From Caulobacter sp. (lineage in GTDB: Bacteria > Pseudomonadota > Alphaproteobacteria > Caulobacterales > Caulobacteraceae), in the NCBI GenBank assembly GCA_030645575.1, contig JAUSMJ010000038.1, forward strand, positions 1 to 48,262: a stretch of DNA of 48,262 nt, read 5' to 3'. How positions within the stretch are numbered: position 1 is the stretch's first letter; each line of letters opens with the position of its first letter. The position numbers were made by a program, and so were the translations under genes. Positions 1 to 9,387 of the stretch are shown one piece after another. The notes under the pieces were generated by a model, which ran no database searches, was not told where the DNA came from, and was given only the letters and a program-made list of their open reading frames with translations.

Positions 1-1
1 G

Positions 2-604
2 ATAAAATTTTATGGAGAAAAAGATGCAGAATTTCTTTCTCCGGAAGATTACCCAACTTTAAAAGAAAAAATTAGTTGGGCGGACGCTATTGCAATTGGT
101 TCCGGTATTGGCAGAAAGGAATCAACCATTGAATTTGTTCATCTCCTTCTGCGCAAGCATCCAAATAAAAAAATTGTTATTGATGCTGATGCTATTTTTG
201 CTCTTAGAGAAAATGGTTATAAAAAGTTTAAACTAAATAATGCAGTGTTAACTCCTCATCTTGGAGAATTTTGCACATTGATAGGTGAAGAAAAAGCTAC
301 CGTTGAAAAGGATTTGCTTTATTACGGAAAAGAATTTGTAAAAGAAACACATTCCACATTAGTTCTTAAAGGTCCCAGGACAATTACTTTTACATCTGAT
401 GGAAAAGCATTCATTAATTCTACCGGTAATGAAGGACTGGCAAAATTCGGAAGCGGAGATGTTTTAACCGGATTGCTGGCAAGTTTCCTGGCGCAAATTA
501 AAAACACTCGCCACGCCGTGCTAAGCGCGGTTTATCTGCATGGATTGGCGGCAGATCAACTGAAAGAAAAAAAATCAGCATATGGTTTTACAGCGAGTGA
601 TCTG
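2..604 (+). CDS. nnrD: NAD(P)H-hydrate dehydratase, internal/C-terminal fragment (foreign DNA)
   Basis: This is an open frame from the window edge with no start codon, so the 5' part is missing. It encodes the ADP-dependent dehydratase that repairs hydrated NADH/NADPH (YjeF C-terminal/NnrD family, ribokinase-like fold). Family signatures appear in order: AIAIGSGIG (usually GPGLG), VIDADAIFAL, LTPHLGEF, STLVLKGPRT, and GSGDVLTGLLASF with the catalytic Asp. The frame matches the family up to YGFTASDL near 604, then runs into rpsA DNA and stops being NnrD-like (the frame stays open to 673). Codon use is AT-rich (aaa, att, gaa), unlike everything downstream. The style suggests a Bacteroidota/Ignavibacteria-like source, which is inference. 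The family call is firm; the fragment is probably not part of the same chromosome as the rest. Confidence 0.85.
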
Positions 605-607
605 TCT
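601..607. other. Sequence join: AT-rich foreign DNA to high-GC Caulobacterales DNA
   Basis: Base composition and codon style change abruptly here. To the left the nnrD reading frame is family-like through about 604. To the right the rpsA frame is open only from 601 (an in-frame TGA lies at 598-600) and is S1-like from about 607 ([13 protein letters not shown]). Neither gene has its missing half. There are no insertion-sequence ends or target duplications. This fits a chimeric contig better than a natural transfer. Confidence 0.8.
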
Positions 608-2004
608 GGACCCGCCTGGAGGTGGTGTTCGCCAAGCAGGAGCCCGTCATGGGCTCGATCGTCGGCCGCGTGAAGGGCGGCTTCACCGTCGACCTGGGCG
701 GCGCCAGCGCCTTCCTGCCGGGCTCGCAGGTCGATATCCGTCCGGTTCGCGACGTCGGCCCGCTGATGGGCAAGGAACAGCCCTTCGCCATCCTCAAGAT
801 GGACCGTCCGCGCGGCAATATCGTCGTCTCGCGTCGCGCCATCCTGGAAGAAGCCCGCGCCGAGCAGCGCACCGAGCTGGTCAGCCAGCTGCTGGAAGGC
901 GAAGTCCGCGAAGGCGTGGTCAAGAACATCACCGACTACGGCGCGTTCGTGGACCTGGGCGGCATCGACGGCCTGCTGCACGTCACCGACATGAGCTGGA
1001 AGCGCGTCTCGCATCCCAGCCAGGTCCTGGCGGTCGGCGACACCGTCAAGGTGCAGATCATCAAGATCAACCCGGACACCCAGCGCATCAGCCTGGGCAT
1101 GAAGCAGCTGCAGTCCGATCCCTGGGACGGCGTCGAAGCCAAGTACCCGGTCGGCGCCAAGTACACCGGCCGCATCACCAACATCACCGACTACGGCGCG
1201 TTCGTTGAGCTGGAAGCCGGGGTCGAGGGCCTGGTGCACGTCTCGGAAATGTCCTGGACCAAGAAGAACGTCCACCCGGGCAAGATCGTCTCCACCTCGC
1301 AGGAAGTGGACGTCATCGTGCTCGACGTCGACAGCTCCAAGCGCCGCGTGTCGCTGGGCCTGAAGCAGGCCATGGCCAACCCCTGGGACGCCTTCCTGGC
1401 CACCCACCCGATCGGCTCGACCGTCGAGGGCGAAGTCAAGAACGCCACCGAGTTTGGCCTGTTCGTCGGCCTGGACGGCGACATCGACGGCATGGTCCAC
1501 CTGTCCGACCTGGACTGGAACGCGTCTGGCGAAGAAGCCATGGCCAAGTTCAAGAAGGGCGACATGATCAAGGCCAAGGTGCTGGACGTCGATGTCGAGA
1601 AGGAACGCATCAGCCTGGGCGTCAAGCAGCTGGGCGGCGATCCGATGACCGGCGACACCTTCCGCAAGGGTCAGACGGTGACCGTCACGGTGACCGAAAT
1701 CACCACTGGCGGCATTGAAGTGAAGTTCGGCGAAGACGACGCGCCGATGACCGCCTTCATCCGCAAGTCGGACCTGTCGCGCGACCGTCAGGAGCAGCGC
1801 CCCGAGCGCTACGCCGTTGGCGACCGCGTCGATGCCCAGGTGACCAACATCGACAAGGCCGCCCGTCGGGTGTCCGTCTCGATCAAGTCGCTGGAAATGG
1901 CCGAAGAAAAGGAAGCCATCGAGCAGTTCGGGTCGTCCGACTCGGGCGCCTCGCTGGGCGACATCCTCGGCGCGGCCCTGCGCGAGAAGGCCTCGAAGGA
2001 CTAA
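607..2004 (+). CDS. rpsA: 30S ribosomal protein S1, 5'-truncated
   Basis: S1 binds mRNA and brings it to the 30S subunit. About 466 codons remain. The family is usually near 560-570 residues in alphaproteobacteria, so roughly the first 100 (repeat 1 and the start of repeat 2) are missing. Successive S1 OB-fold repeats are visible: [17 protein letters not shown] (repeat 2), [16 protein letters not shown] (3), [15 protein letters not shown] (4), [13 protein letters not shown] (5) and a degenerate sixth with [16 protein letters not shown]. The inter-repeat signature [15 protein letters not shown] is also present. A GTG occurs at 622, but the frame is family-like before it, so it is not a real start. 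A perfect 12-bp hairpin with a T run follows the stop. The gene is truncated by the join, not decayed. Confidence 0.93.
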   Translation, partial: WTRLEVVFAKQEPVMGSIVGRVKGGFTVDLGGASAFLPGSQVDIRPVRDVGPLMGKEQPFAILKMDRPRGNIVVSRRAILEEARAEQRTELVSQLLEGEVREGVVKNITDYGAFVDLGGIDGLLHVTDMSWKRVSHPSQVLAVGDTVKVQIIKINPDTQRISLGMKQLQSDPWDGVEAKYPVGAKYTGRITNITDYGAFVELEAGVEGLVHVSEMSWTKKNVHPGKIVSTSQEVDVIVLDVDSSKRRVSLGLKQAMANPWDAFLATHPIGSTVEGEVKNATEFGLFVGLDGDIDGMVHLSDLDWNASGEEAMAKFKKGDMIKAKVLDVDVEKERISLGVKQLGGDPMTGDTFRKGQTVTVTVTEITTGGIEVKFGEDDAPMTAFIRKSDLSRDRQEQRPERYAVGDRVDAQVTNIDKAARRVSVSIKSLEMAEEKEAIEQFGSSDSGASLGDILGAALREKASKD

Positions 2005-2013
2005 CCTTCGGCG

Positions 2014-2847
2014 TCAGCTTTCGATCAATGCGGCGGCCGGGGTTTCCCCGGCCGCCGTTTTCGTATGCGCCGCCAGACGGGCCGACTCCTGGGCCCCCGG
2101 CACGATGTCCAGGCTGGCCCAGCTGGCCCCCGCGGCCCGCACGGCCGTCAGGCTCGCCACCGACCGCACGGCGTGCACCAGCAGTCCTGGTCCGATTTTC
2201 CGCAGCGCCAGCACGGTGCGCAGCATGGCCTCGGCGTCCTCGGTCTCGCCCAGATCCGCCGCCTCGACCGTCGCGCCGGTGAAACCGCAGTCGGTCAGGT
2301 CGCGGATCGCCCGGCGGTTCGGCGTCGCCCGCGCCAGCACGCCGCGGAAGATCGGCTGCAGCTGACCGGCCGCCTCGCGCAACGCCGAATGGGGCGTGCC
2401 CGATTCCACGCCCGTCACCTCGCACAGGATCAGACTGCGCAGCCGGACCTGCCCCGACGCCGCCAGGCGCAGCAGCTTGCGCCGGGACCGCTCGGCGCGC
2501 AGGGACGACCAGGACAGGGGCAGGACCAGCAGCTGCGGCCGCTCGCTCTCCGGGGTCGGGACGAGGGCCTCGAAGGCCTTTTCCATCACCGCCAGATCGA
2601 GCCGTTCGAGATCGACGGGGTTGAGGGATTCGGCGGGCGCCGGCGTCAGCCGACCGTCCGGCTGCCGCTTGCTGACGACGCAGGCGACGGCCCGCCCCCG
2701 CATGGAGCCCTCGCCCAGCGCGATGACCGGTCGCAGCACGCCATCCACGAGCAGCCGCAGGCCGGAGGCTCCCGCCAGGCCCGCCGCGATCCTGGGGCCG
2801 CGAAGCCGCTCCAGAGCCGCCGCCCGGGAAGGCGACGGGTTGTTCAT
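2014..2847 (-). CDS. Conserved-looking hypothetical protein, function not recognised
   Basis: The protein is 277 residues if it starts at the ATG at 2847, which has AGGGAC about 8 bases upstream; the frame could extend to 2913. I do not recognise it firmly. It is rich in Ala, Arg and Leu, has no signal peptide or clear membrane segment, and looks cytoplasmic. The C-terminal half has alternating strand/helix stretches such as LTDCGFTGATVEAADLGE and SVASLTAVRAAGASWASLDI. These resemble the late strands of a TIM barrel and might be a degenerate EAL-like domain, which is a guess. No catalytic EAL or ExLR motif is seen. It is convergent with rpsA and its last codons form the rpsA terminator. The coding call rests on length, start context and codon pattern. 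Confidence 0.65.
   Translation of the reverse strand: MNNPSPSRAAALERLRGPRIAAGLAGASGLRLLVDGVLRPVIALGEGSMRGRAVACVVSKRQPDGRLTPAPAESLNPVDLERLDLAVMEKAFEALVPTPESERPQLLVLPLSWSSLRAERSRRKLLRLAASGQVRLRSLILCEVTGVESGTPHSALREAAGQLQPIFRGVLARATPNRRAIRDLTDCGFTGATVEAADLGETEDAEAMLRTVLALRKIGPGLLVHAVRSVASLTAVRAAGASWASLDIVPGAQESARLAAHTKTAAGETPAAALIES
2031..2061 (+). terminator. Intrinsic terminator of rpsA
   Basis: A perfect 12-bp GC-rich stem (2031-2042 with 2046-2057) has a TTT loop and is followed by TTTT. It starts 26 bases after the rpsA stop. It lies inside the last codons of the convergent minus-strand gene ending at 2014, so the hairpin bases also encode protein. Confidence 0.85.
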
Positions 2848-3019
2848 CCGGTCCCTACTCACGCAGACCCCCGCCAATTGCACGCCGCATCTCGCTCCAG
2901 GGCAGCCTCCCACATGGGCATTGCATCCGGCTTAATGCGTCATCGACCGACAACCCCTTGAAGACTCAAGAATGATTGGGCAAAGGTCGGGCGGCCGACG
3001 AGGGGCCGGGGGTAGCGTC

Positions 3020-3301
3020 ATGATCAAGTCCGAACTGATCGCCAGGCTCGCCACGGAGAATCCCCACCTGACCCAGCGCGATATCGAGCGCGTGGTCGGC
3101 GTGATCCTGGAAAAGATGACCGTGGCGCTGGAGGGCGGCGGCCGCGTCGAGCTACGCGGCTTCGGCGCCTTTTCCGTCCGCTCGCGCCCCGCGCGCGCCG
3201 GACGCAATCCGCGCACGGGCGAGCCCGTGTCGGTCAAGGGCAAGCACGTGCCGTTCTTCAAGAGCGGCAAGGAACTGCGCGAGCGGCTCAACGCCGACTG
3301 A
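3020..3301 (+). CDS. ihfB: Integration host factor subunit beta
   Basis: This 93-residue protein is of the HU/IHF DNA-bending family, which works as an IhfA/IhfB heterodimer. The start at 3020 ([10 protein letters not shown]) fits the family; the frame continues upstream but that part is not conserved-like. Visible features are the helical N-terminal dimer region, the core [12 protein letters not shown], the beta-arm [10 protein letters not shown] with the intercalating proline, and the C-terminal [15 protein letters not shown] and NPRTGE favour IhfB over HU. It lies just after the divergent hypothetical gene and 4 bases before trpF, so it probably leads the trp-accD-folC transcription unit. 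A CTTGA-AGAC-TCAAG dyad holding a GANTC site lies about 50 bases upstream. Confidence 0.93.
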   Translation: MIKSELIARLATENPHLTQRDIERVVGVILEKMTVALEGGGRVELRGFGAFSVRSRPARAGRNPRTGEPVSVKGKHVPFFKSGKELRERLNAD

Positions 3302-3305
3302 CGCG

Positions 3306-3944
3306 ATGGCCGGCGCCAAGATCTGCGGCCTGTCGACGCCGGAAACCGTCCAGGCCGCCCTCGACGGCGGCGCGGTGTTCCTGGGGTTCAATTTCTTTCC
3401 GCCCAGCCCGCGCTTCGTGACGCCCGAGGCCGCCGCCCGGCTGGTCCCGCCAGCGCGCGGCAGGGCGACGATCGTGGCCGTGACCGTCGATCCCGACGAC
3501 GACCTGATCGACCGGCTGATGGCGGGCCTCAAGCCAGACCTGATCCAGCTGCACGGCAAGGAGACGCCGTCGCGGGCCCGCGAGATCGCCGCCAGGGCCG
3601 GGGTGGGGGTGATCAAGGCCCTGCCTGTTTCCGAGGCCGCCGATCTGGACGCCGCCCGGGCCTACGAGGCGGTCGTCGAGCATCTGATGTTCGACGCCAA
3701 ACCGCCGGCCGACGCCGCCATGCCGGGCGGACTGGGGTCGGCGTTCGACTGGACGATCCTCTCCGGGCGTCGTTTCGGCAGGCCCTACCTTCTTGCCGGC
3801 GGCCTCGATCCCTGGAACGTCGCCGAGGCCCTGCGCCAGTCCGGCGCGCCGCTCGTGGACGTTTCCTCTGGCGTGGAGCGCGGCCCGGGGATAAAGGACC
3901 CCGGCCTGATTTCGGCCTTTCTGGAGGCGGTCCGCCGCGCCTGA
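3306..3944 (+). CDS. trpF: Phosphoribosylanthranilate isomerase
   Basis: This 212-residue TIM-barrel enzyme converts N-(5-phosphoribosyl)anthranilate to CdRP in tryptophan synthesis. The catalytic Cys sits in [10 protein letters not shown] (Cys7), where this family has [12 protein letters not shown] follows in the middle. The second catalytic Asp is in [10 protein letters not shown] and the phosphate-binding end is [15 protein letters not shown], followed by [17 protein letters not shown] at 3306 is 4 bases after the ihfB stop and matches the family N-terminus. Next is trpB, 13 bases after the stop if GTG 3958 is its start. The linkage trpF-trpB-trpA is typical of alphaproteobacteria; the other trp genes are not in the window. 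Confidence 0.96.
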   Translation: MAGAKICGLSTPETVQAALDGGAVFLGFNFFPPSPRFVTPEAAARLVPPARGRATIVAVTVDPDDDLIDRLMAGLKPDLIQLHGKETPSRAREIAARAGVGVIKALPVSEAADLDAARAYEAVVEHLMFDAKPPADAAMPGGLGSAFDWTILSGRRFGRPYLLAGGLDPWNVAEALRQSGAPLVDVSSGVERGPGIKDPGLISAFLEAVRRA

Positions 3945-3957
3945 GTTGTCTGACGCC

Positions 3958-5189
<1,232 letters not shown>

Positions 5190-5193
<4 letters not shown>

Positions 5194-6023
5194 CCGCCAA
5201 CCGCCTGACCACGCGCTTCGCGGCCCTGGCCGCCGAGGACCGCGCCGCCTTCGTCGCCTACATCATGGCCGGCGACCCGGGTATCGAGGCATCCTTCGAT
5301 ATCCTGGCGAAACTGCCCGCCGCCGGCGCGGACATCATCGAGCTGGGCATGCCCTTCTCCGACCCGATGGCCGAGGGTCCGACGATCCAGCGCGCGGCCC
5401 AGCGGTCGCTGGCCGCGAAGACAAAGATGGCCGACGTCCTGGCCATGGTCGCCCGCTTCCGCCAGCAGGACGACGCCACTCCGATCGTGCTGATGGGCTA
5501 TCTCAATCCAGTGCTGTTCCACGGCTACGAGGCCTTCGCCGCCGCCGCCGCGAAGGCCGGCGTCGATGGGATGATCATCGTCGACTGCCCGCCGGAGGAG
5601 GCCGATCCGCTGGCCGACGCGCTGGACGCCGTGGGCGTCTCGCTGATCCGGCTGGCCGCCCCGACCACCGACGACGCCCGCCTGCCGGCCGTGGTCCGTC
5701 GCACCTCGGGCTTCGTCTACTACGTCTCCGTCGCCGGGGTGACCGGGGTCAAGGAAGCGGTCGCCGCCTCGGTGGCCCAGCCTGTGCAGAGGCTGCGGGC
5801 GGCGTCCGGCCTGCCGGTCGCGGTGGGATTCGGCATCCGCACGCCCGAACGGGCGGCGGAAGTGGCCCGGCTCGCCGACGGCGTGGTGGTCGGATCGGCC
5901 CTGGTCGATGAAATCGAGGGCGCCTTGAACGACGGGGCGAACGAAAACGTGACTGAAAGAGTTCTTTCCAAGGCGTCGGAGCTGGCTAAGGCTGTGCGCT
6001 TGGCGCGAGTCAGGGATGCTTGA
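5190..6023 (+). CDS. trpA: Tryptophan synthase alpha chain
   Basis: This 277-residue TIM barrel cleaves indole-3-glycerol phosphate and channels indole to TrpB. The catalytic Glu and Asp regions are visible: [20 protein letters not shown] and [12 protein letters not shown]. Then come [12 protein letters not shown] (phosphate loop) and VGFGIRTPE. The start is taken as TTG at 5190, whose last two bases begin the trpB TGA stop. No ATG or GTG fits the family N-terminus ([13 protein letters not shown]), so translation is probably coupled to trpB, matching an equimolar complex. The gene overlaps accD by 8 bases if accD starts at 6016. Confidence 0.94.
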
Positions 6024-6948
6024 AGCAATGGCGATGGCTGACCCGAAGAACGACAAACCGACCCGGGGTAACGCGCGCGAGCGTCAGGGCTGGCTTGCCC
6101 GCATCGCGCCGGGCGTCCGCGGCGCGTTCGTAAAGCGCGAAACGCCCGAGAACCTGTGGGTCAAATGCCCCGACACCGGGGAGATGATCTATCGCCCGGA
6201 TCTGGAAGCCGCCTGGTGGGTGACCCCCGCCGGCCGTCATATGCGCATCGGGCCGGACCTGCGCTTCAAATACACGTTCGACGACGAGACCTTCGAGACC
6301 TTCGACACGCCGAAGGTCCCCGAGGACCCGCTGCACTTTACCGACGGCCGCTCCTACAAGGACCGCCTGACCGCGGCCCGCAAGGCCACCGGCGAGCCGG
6401 ACGCCATGGCCATCGCCGCCGGCCCGGTCGGCGGGACCGAGACGGTCGTGCTGGTGCAGGACTTCGCCTTCATGGGCGGCTCTCTGGGCTTGGCCGCCGG
6501 CGAGGCCTTCATTTCCGCCGCCCGCATCGCCATCGAGCGGCAGGCGCCCCTGGTGGTCTACACCGCCGCCGGCGGGGCGCGGATGCAGGAAGGGACCCTG
6601 TCTCTGATGCAGATGGCCCGCTCGACCCTGGCGATCCAGGAGCTCAAGCGCGCCCGCCTGCCCTACATCGTGGTGCTGACCGACCCGACGACGGGCGGGG
6701 TCACCGCCAGCTACGCCATGCTGGGCGACATCCACATCGCCGAGCCGGGCGCCCTGATCGGCTTCGCGGGCCAGCGGGTGATCGAACAAACCATCCGCGA
6801 GACCCTGCCGCCGGGCTTCCAGCGCGCCGAGTATCTGGTGGAAAAGGGTATGGTCGATCGCGTGGTCGCCCGCCACGAGCTGCCGGTCGTGCTCGGCTCG
6901 ATCCTCAAGACCCTGATGATGGGTCGCAACGGCCAGAAGGCTGCGTAG
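6016..6948 (+). CDS. accD: Acetyl-CoA carboxylase carboxyltransferase subunit beta
   Basis: With AccA this subunit transfers CO2 from biotin carboxyl carrier to acetyl-CoA, the first step of fatty-acid synthesis. The 310 residues carry the core motifs FMGGSLGLAAGEAF, GGARMQEGTLSLMQM, LTDPTTGGVTASYAMLGD and LIGFAGQRVIEQTIRE. The N-terminal zinc ribbon, normally four cysteines, is eroded: only the Cys in VKCPDTGEMIYRPD remains, which I recall is also true of Caulobacter homologues. Starts at 6016, 6028 and 6034 are all possible; 6016 overlaps trpA by 8 bases. A tandem second copy follows at 6981. This copy keeps the consensus at all the key glycines, so it is likely the working enzyme. Confidence 0.95.
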   Translation: MLEAMAMADPKNDKPTRGNARERQGWLARIAPGVRGAFVKRETPENLWVKCPDTGEMIYRPDLEAAWWVTPAGRHMRIGPDLRFKYTFDDETFETFDTPKVPEDPLHFTDGRSYKDRLTAARKATGEPDAMAIAAGPVGGTETVVLVQDFAFMGGSLGLAAGEAFISAARIAIERQAPLVVYTAAGGARMQEGTLSLMQMARSTLAIQELKRARLPYIVVLTDPTTGGVTASYAMLGDIHIAEPGALIGFAGQRVIEQTIRETLPPGFQRAEYLVEKGMVDRVVARHELPVVLGSILKTLMMGRNGQKAA

Positions 6949-6969
6949 CGCCGCCTTCCCAGCCGCGTC

Positions 6970-6975
6970 AGGGAG
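6970..6975 (+). promoter_or_regulatory. Ribosome-binding site deciding the TTG start of the second accD
   Basis: AGGGAG lies five bases before TTG 6981 and overlaps GTG 6975, which is therefore a poor start. This supports the rare TTG start. Confidence 0.6.
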
Positions 6976-6980
6976 TGGCT

Positions 6981-7898
6981 TTGGCCAAGCTTGATCCGAA
7001 ATCCGTGACGCCGCCGCCCGCCGCGAATTCCGGCGAGAGCTGGATGTCCAGGCTGGCGCCCGGCGTCCGCAAGGTCTTCAAGCCGGCGAAGGCCGCGGAC
7101 GACCAGTGGGTCAAATGCCCCGACACCGGCGAAATGAATCACCGGCCGGACCTTGAGGCCGCCCTGTGGGTCACGCCGTCGGGCCGGCATATGCGGATCG
7201 CGCCGGCCCTGCGCCTGGCCTACAGCTTCGACGGCGGGGTCTACGAACGCCTGCCCACTCCGGCGGCCCCGGCTGATCCGCTCCGCTTCGATGACGGTAG
7301 GCCCTATGGCGAGCGACTGGCGGCGGCGCGTGCGGCCAGCGGCGAGGACGAGGCCATGAGCCTGGCCGTCGGCAGGATCGGCGGCCAGCCGGCCGTCGTC
7401 GCCGTGCAGAACTTCACCTTCATGGGCGGGTCCCTCAGTCCGGCCGTGGGCGAGGCCTTCATCGTCGCCGCCCGCGAAGCCGTGGCGCGCCGCGCCGCGA
7501 TGGTGGTGTTCACTGCTTCGGGCGGGGCTCGGATGCAGGAGGGGACCCTGTCCCTGATGCAGATGGCCCGCACGACCCTCGCCATCCAGGAACTGAAACG
7601 GGCGCGGCTTCCCTATATCGTGGTGCTGACAGATCCGACCACGGCGGGGGTGATGGCCAGCTACGCCATGCTGGGCGACATCCACCTGGCCGAGCCCGGG
7701 GCCCTGATCGCCTTTACCGGCCGCCGGGTGATCGAACAGACTATCCGCGAGACCCTTCCCGCCGCTTTCCAGACCGCCGAGTTCCTGATTGAGCGCGGGG
7801 TCATAGACCGCATCGTGCCTCGCGACGAAATGGCCGCCGTACTTGGGTCGATCCTGAGGACGCTGATGATGGGAAGCCCGCCTTCGTCGGGCGCTTGA
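6981..7898 (+). CDS. AccD paralogue, tandem duplicate with altered active-site motifs
   Basis: This 305-residue carboxyltransferase-beta-like protein lies 32 bases after accD in the same direction. It is alignable to accD over its length (APGVRK, VKCPDTGEM, GGARMQEGTLSLMQM, RVIEQTIRETLP). Three normally invariant places have changed. PTTGGVTAS is PTTAGVMAS, LIGFAGQRV is LIAFTGRRV, and GGSLGLAAGE is GGSLSPAVGE. These glycine-rich loops build the CoA and oxyanion sites in the crotonase fold. The copy may have another acyl-CoA partner, a regulatory role, or reduced activity. The frame is intact and codon use is normal for the genome, so it is maintained rather than decaying. Only one accD is usual at this trp-accD-folC locus. 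The TTG start is inferred from AGGGAG. Confidence 0.9.
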   Translation: MAKLDPKSVTPPPAANSGESWMSRLAPGVRKVFKPAKAADDQWVKCPDTGEMNHRPDLEAALWVTPSGRHMRIAPALRLAYSFDGGVYERLPTPAAPADPLRFDDGRPYGERLAAARAASGEDEAMSLAVGRIGGQPAVVAVQNFTFMGGSLSPAVGEAFIVAAREAVARRAAMVVFTASGGARMQEGTLSLMQMARTTLAIQELKRARLPYIVVLTDPTTAGVMASYAMLGDIHLAEPGALIAFTGRRVIEQTIRETLPAAFQTAEFLIERGVIDRIVPRDEMAAVLGSILRTLMMGSPPSSGA

Positions 7899-7904
7899 CC
7901 GGCC

Positions 7905-9224
7905 ATGAGCGACCATCTTCGAGCCCATGACGCCGCGCTTGAGCGGCTTCGCCTGCTGCACCCCCAGCGGATCGACCTGTCGCTGGGGCGCATGCATCGC
8001 CTTTGCGCGGCGCTCGGCGATCCCCAGCGCCGGCTGCCGCCCGTGGTCCATGTGGCCGGGACCAACGGCAAGGGCTCTACCGTCGCGGTCCTGCGGGCCA
8101 TCGCCGAGGCGGCCGGCCTGCGCGTGCATGTGTTCACCTCGCCCCATCTGGTGCGGTTCGCCGAGCGCATCCGGCTGGCCGGAACCCTGATCACCGACGC
8201 GCATCTGGCCGAGGTGCTGGAGCGCGTCGAACAGGCCAACGCGGGCGAGGCGATCACCTTCTTCGAGATCACCACGGCCGCCGCCCTCCAGGCCTTCTCC
8301 GAGGTGGAGGCCGACCTGTGCCTGCTGGAGGTGGGCCTGGGCGGCTCGCTGGACGCCACCAACGTGCTCGAACGGCCGGCGGTCAGCGTCATCGCCCCGG
8401 TCGATCACGACCACCGCGAGTTCCTTGGCGACACCATCGCCGGCATCGCCGGGGAGAAGGCCGGCATCATCAAGCGCGGCGCGCCGGTGGTTGTCGGGCG
8501 ACAGTCGGAAGAAGCCTTCGCGGTCATCGAGGCGCGGGCCCGGGCGCTCGGCGCGCCGTTGCTGGCCATGGGCGTGGACTTCGACGCCTGGCCCGAGCGC
8601 GGCCGGCTGGTGGTCCAGCTGGAGGACCGGCTGCTGGACCTGCCCCTGCCGTCGCTGGCCGGCCCGCACCAGATCGACAACGCCGCCCTGGCCGCCGTCG
8701 CCGCCCTGCAGCTGCGCGAGGCGCGGATCGACGAGGTCGCGATCGGCCGGGGCGTCGCCACCGCTGTCTGGCCGGCGCGGATGCAGCGCCTGACCAAGGG
8801 GCCGCTCGGCGAACGGGCCCAGGCGGTCGGGGCGGACCTGTGGCTGGACGGCGGGCACAATCCGCACGCGGCCCTGGCCCTGGCCCGCGCCGTCGGCGAT
8901 CTGGCGGCGCGCGACGGCCGGCCGATCGTGCTGATCTGCGGACTGCTGGCCAACAAGGATGTGGACGGCTTCTTCGCCGCCTTCACCGACCTGCGACCGC
9001 GCATCCTGGCCGTTCCGTTCGAGGCGGACGCGGCCAGCCCGCCGGAACGGCTGGTCACGGCGGCGGCGGCGGCTGGACTGGAGGCGGGCCAGGCGCGGGG
9101 CGTCCTGGCGGCGCTGGAGACCGTGCTGGCGGGGGACGGGCCCCCGCCGCACATCGTCATCTGCGGCTCGCTCTATCTCGCCGGCGAGGTGCTGGCGATG
9201 TCGGAGAGCACGTGGCCTACGTGA
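7905..9224 (+). CDS. folC: Bifunctional dihydrofolate synthase / folylpolyglutamate synthase
   Basis: This 439-residue Mur-ligase-family enzyme adds glutamate to dihydropteroate and to folates. The ATP loop is HVAGTNGKGSTVAVLRAI near residues 50-67, followed by the folate-site segment FTSPHLVRFAERIRL. The centre has LLEVGLGGSLDATNVL, then DHDHREFLGDTIAGIAGEKAGIIK and, in the C-terminal domain, LDGGHNPHAALAL. ATG 7905 is 6 bases after the accD-paralogue stop. It is the last gene of the plus-strand run. A PalA palindromic element fills the gap to the convergent trxA. Confidence 0.96.
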   Translation: MSDHLRAHDAALERLRLLHPQRIDLSLGRMHRLCAALGDPQRRLPPVVHVAGTNGKGSTVAVLRAIAEAAGLRVHVFTSPHLVRFAERIRLAGTLITDAHLAEVLERVEQANAGEAITFFEITTAAALQAFSEVEADLCLLEVGLGGSLDATNVLERPAVSVIAPVDHDHREFLGDTIAGIAGEKAGIIKRGAPVVVGRQSEEAFAVIEARARALGAPLLAMGVDFDAWPERGRLVVQLEDRLLDLPLPSLAGPHQIDNAALAAVAALQLREARIDEVAIGRGVATAVWPARMQRLTKGPLGERAQAVGADLWLDGGHNPHAALALARAVGDLAARDGRPIVLICGLLANKDVDGFFAAFTDLRPRILAVPFEADAASPPERLVTAAAAAGLEAGQARGVLAALETVLAGDGPPPHIVICGSLYLAGEVLAMSESTWPT

Positions 9225-9256
9225 GGCCAAGATCGATCACCGATCACAAACCACAC

Positions 9257-9376
9257 GTCATGGCCCGACTTGTTCGGGCCGCCCAGGCGCGGTGAGGGGA
9301 ATGGGTATCGGAGCCGGGCTCGTCTCACCCCGCAGAGTCCGTGTCCATCGGTGGCCCGAACAAGTCGGGCCATGAC
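9257..9376. repeat. PalA palindromic element, copy 1
   Basis: The element has 25-base inverted arms, gtcatggcccgacttgttcg... at 9257 and its complement ending catgac at 9376, with about 70 bases between. It lies between the convergent genes folC and trxA. The same arms recur at 18620 and 24650. Short frames starting MARLVRA inside it are by-products of the repeat. Confidence 0.9.
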
Positions 9377-9387
9377 GGACCTGGAGA

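Noticed and set aside
2..604. nnrD fragment as a horizontally acquired gene
   Set aside because: It is broken at both sides, interrupts the essential rpsA and has no mobile-element borders; a chimeric contig is simpler.
9257..9376. Short frames starting MARLVRA within the PalA repeats
   Set aside because: They are read from the palindromic arms and recur with each repeat copy; such peptides are common annotation artefacts.
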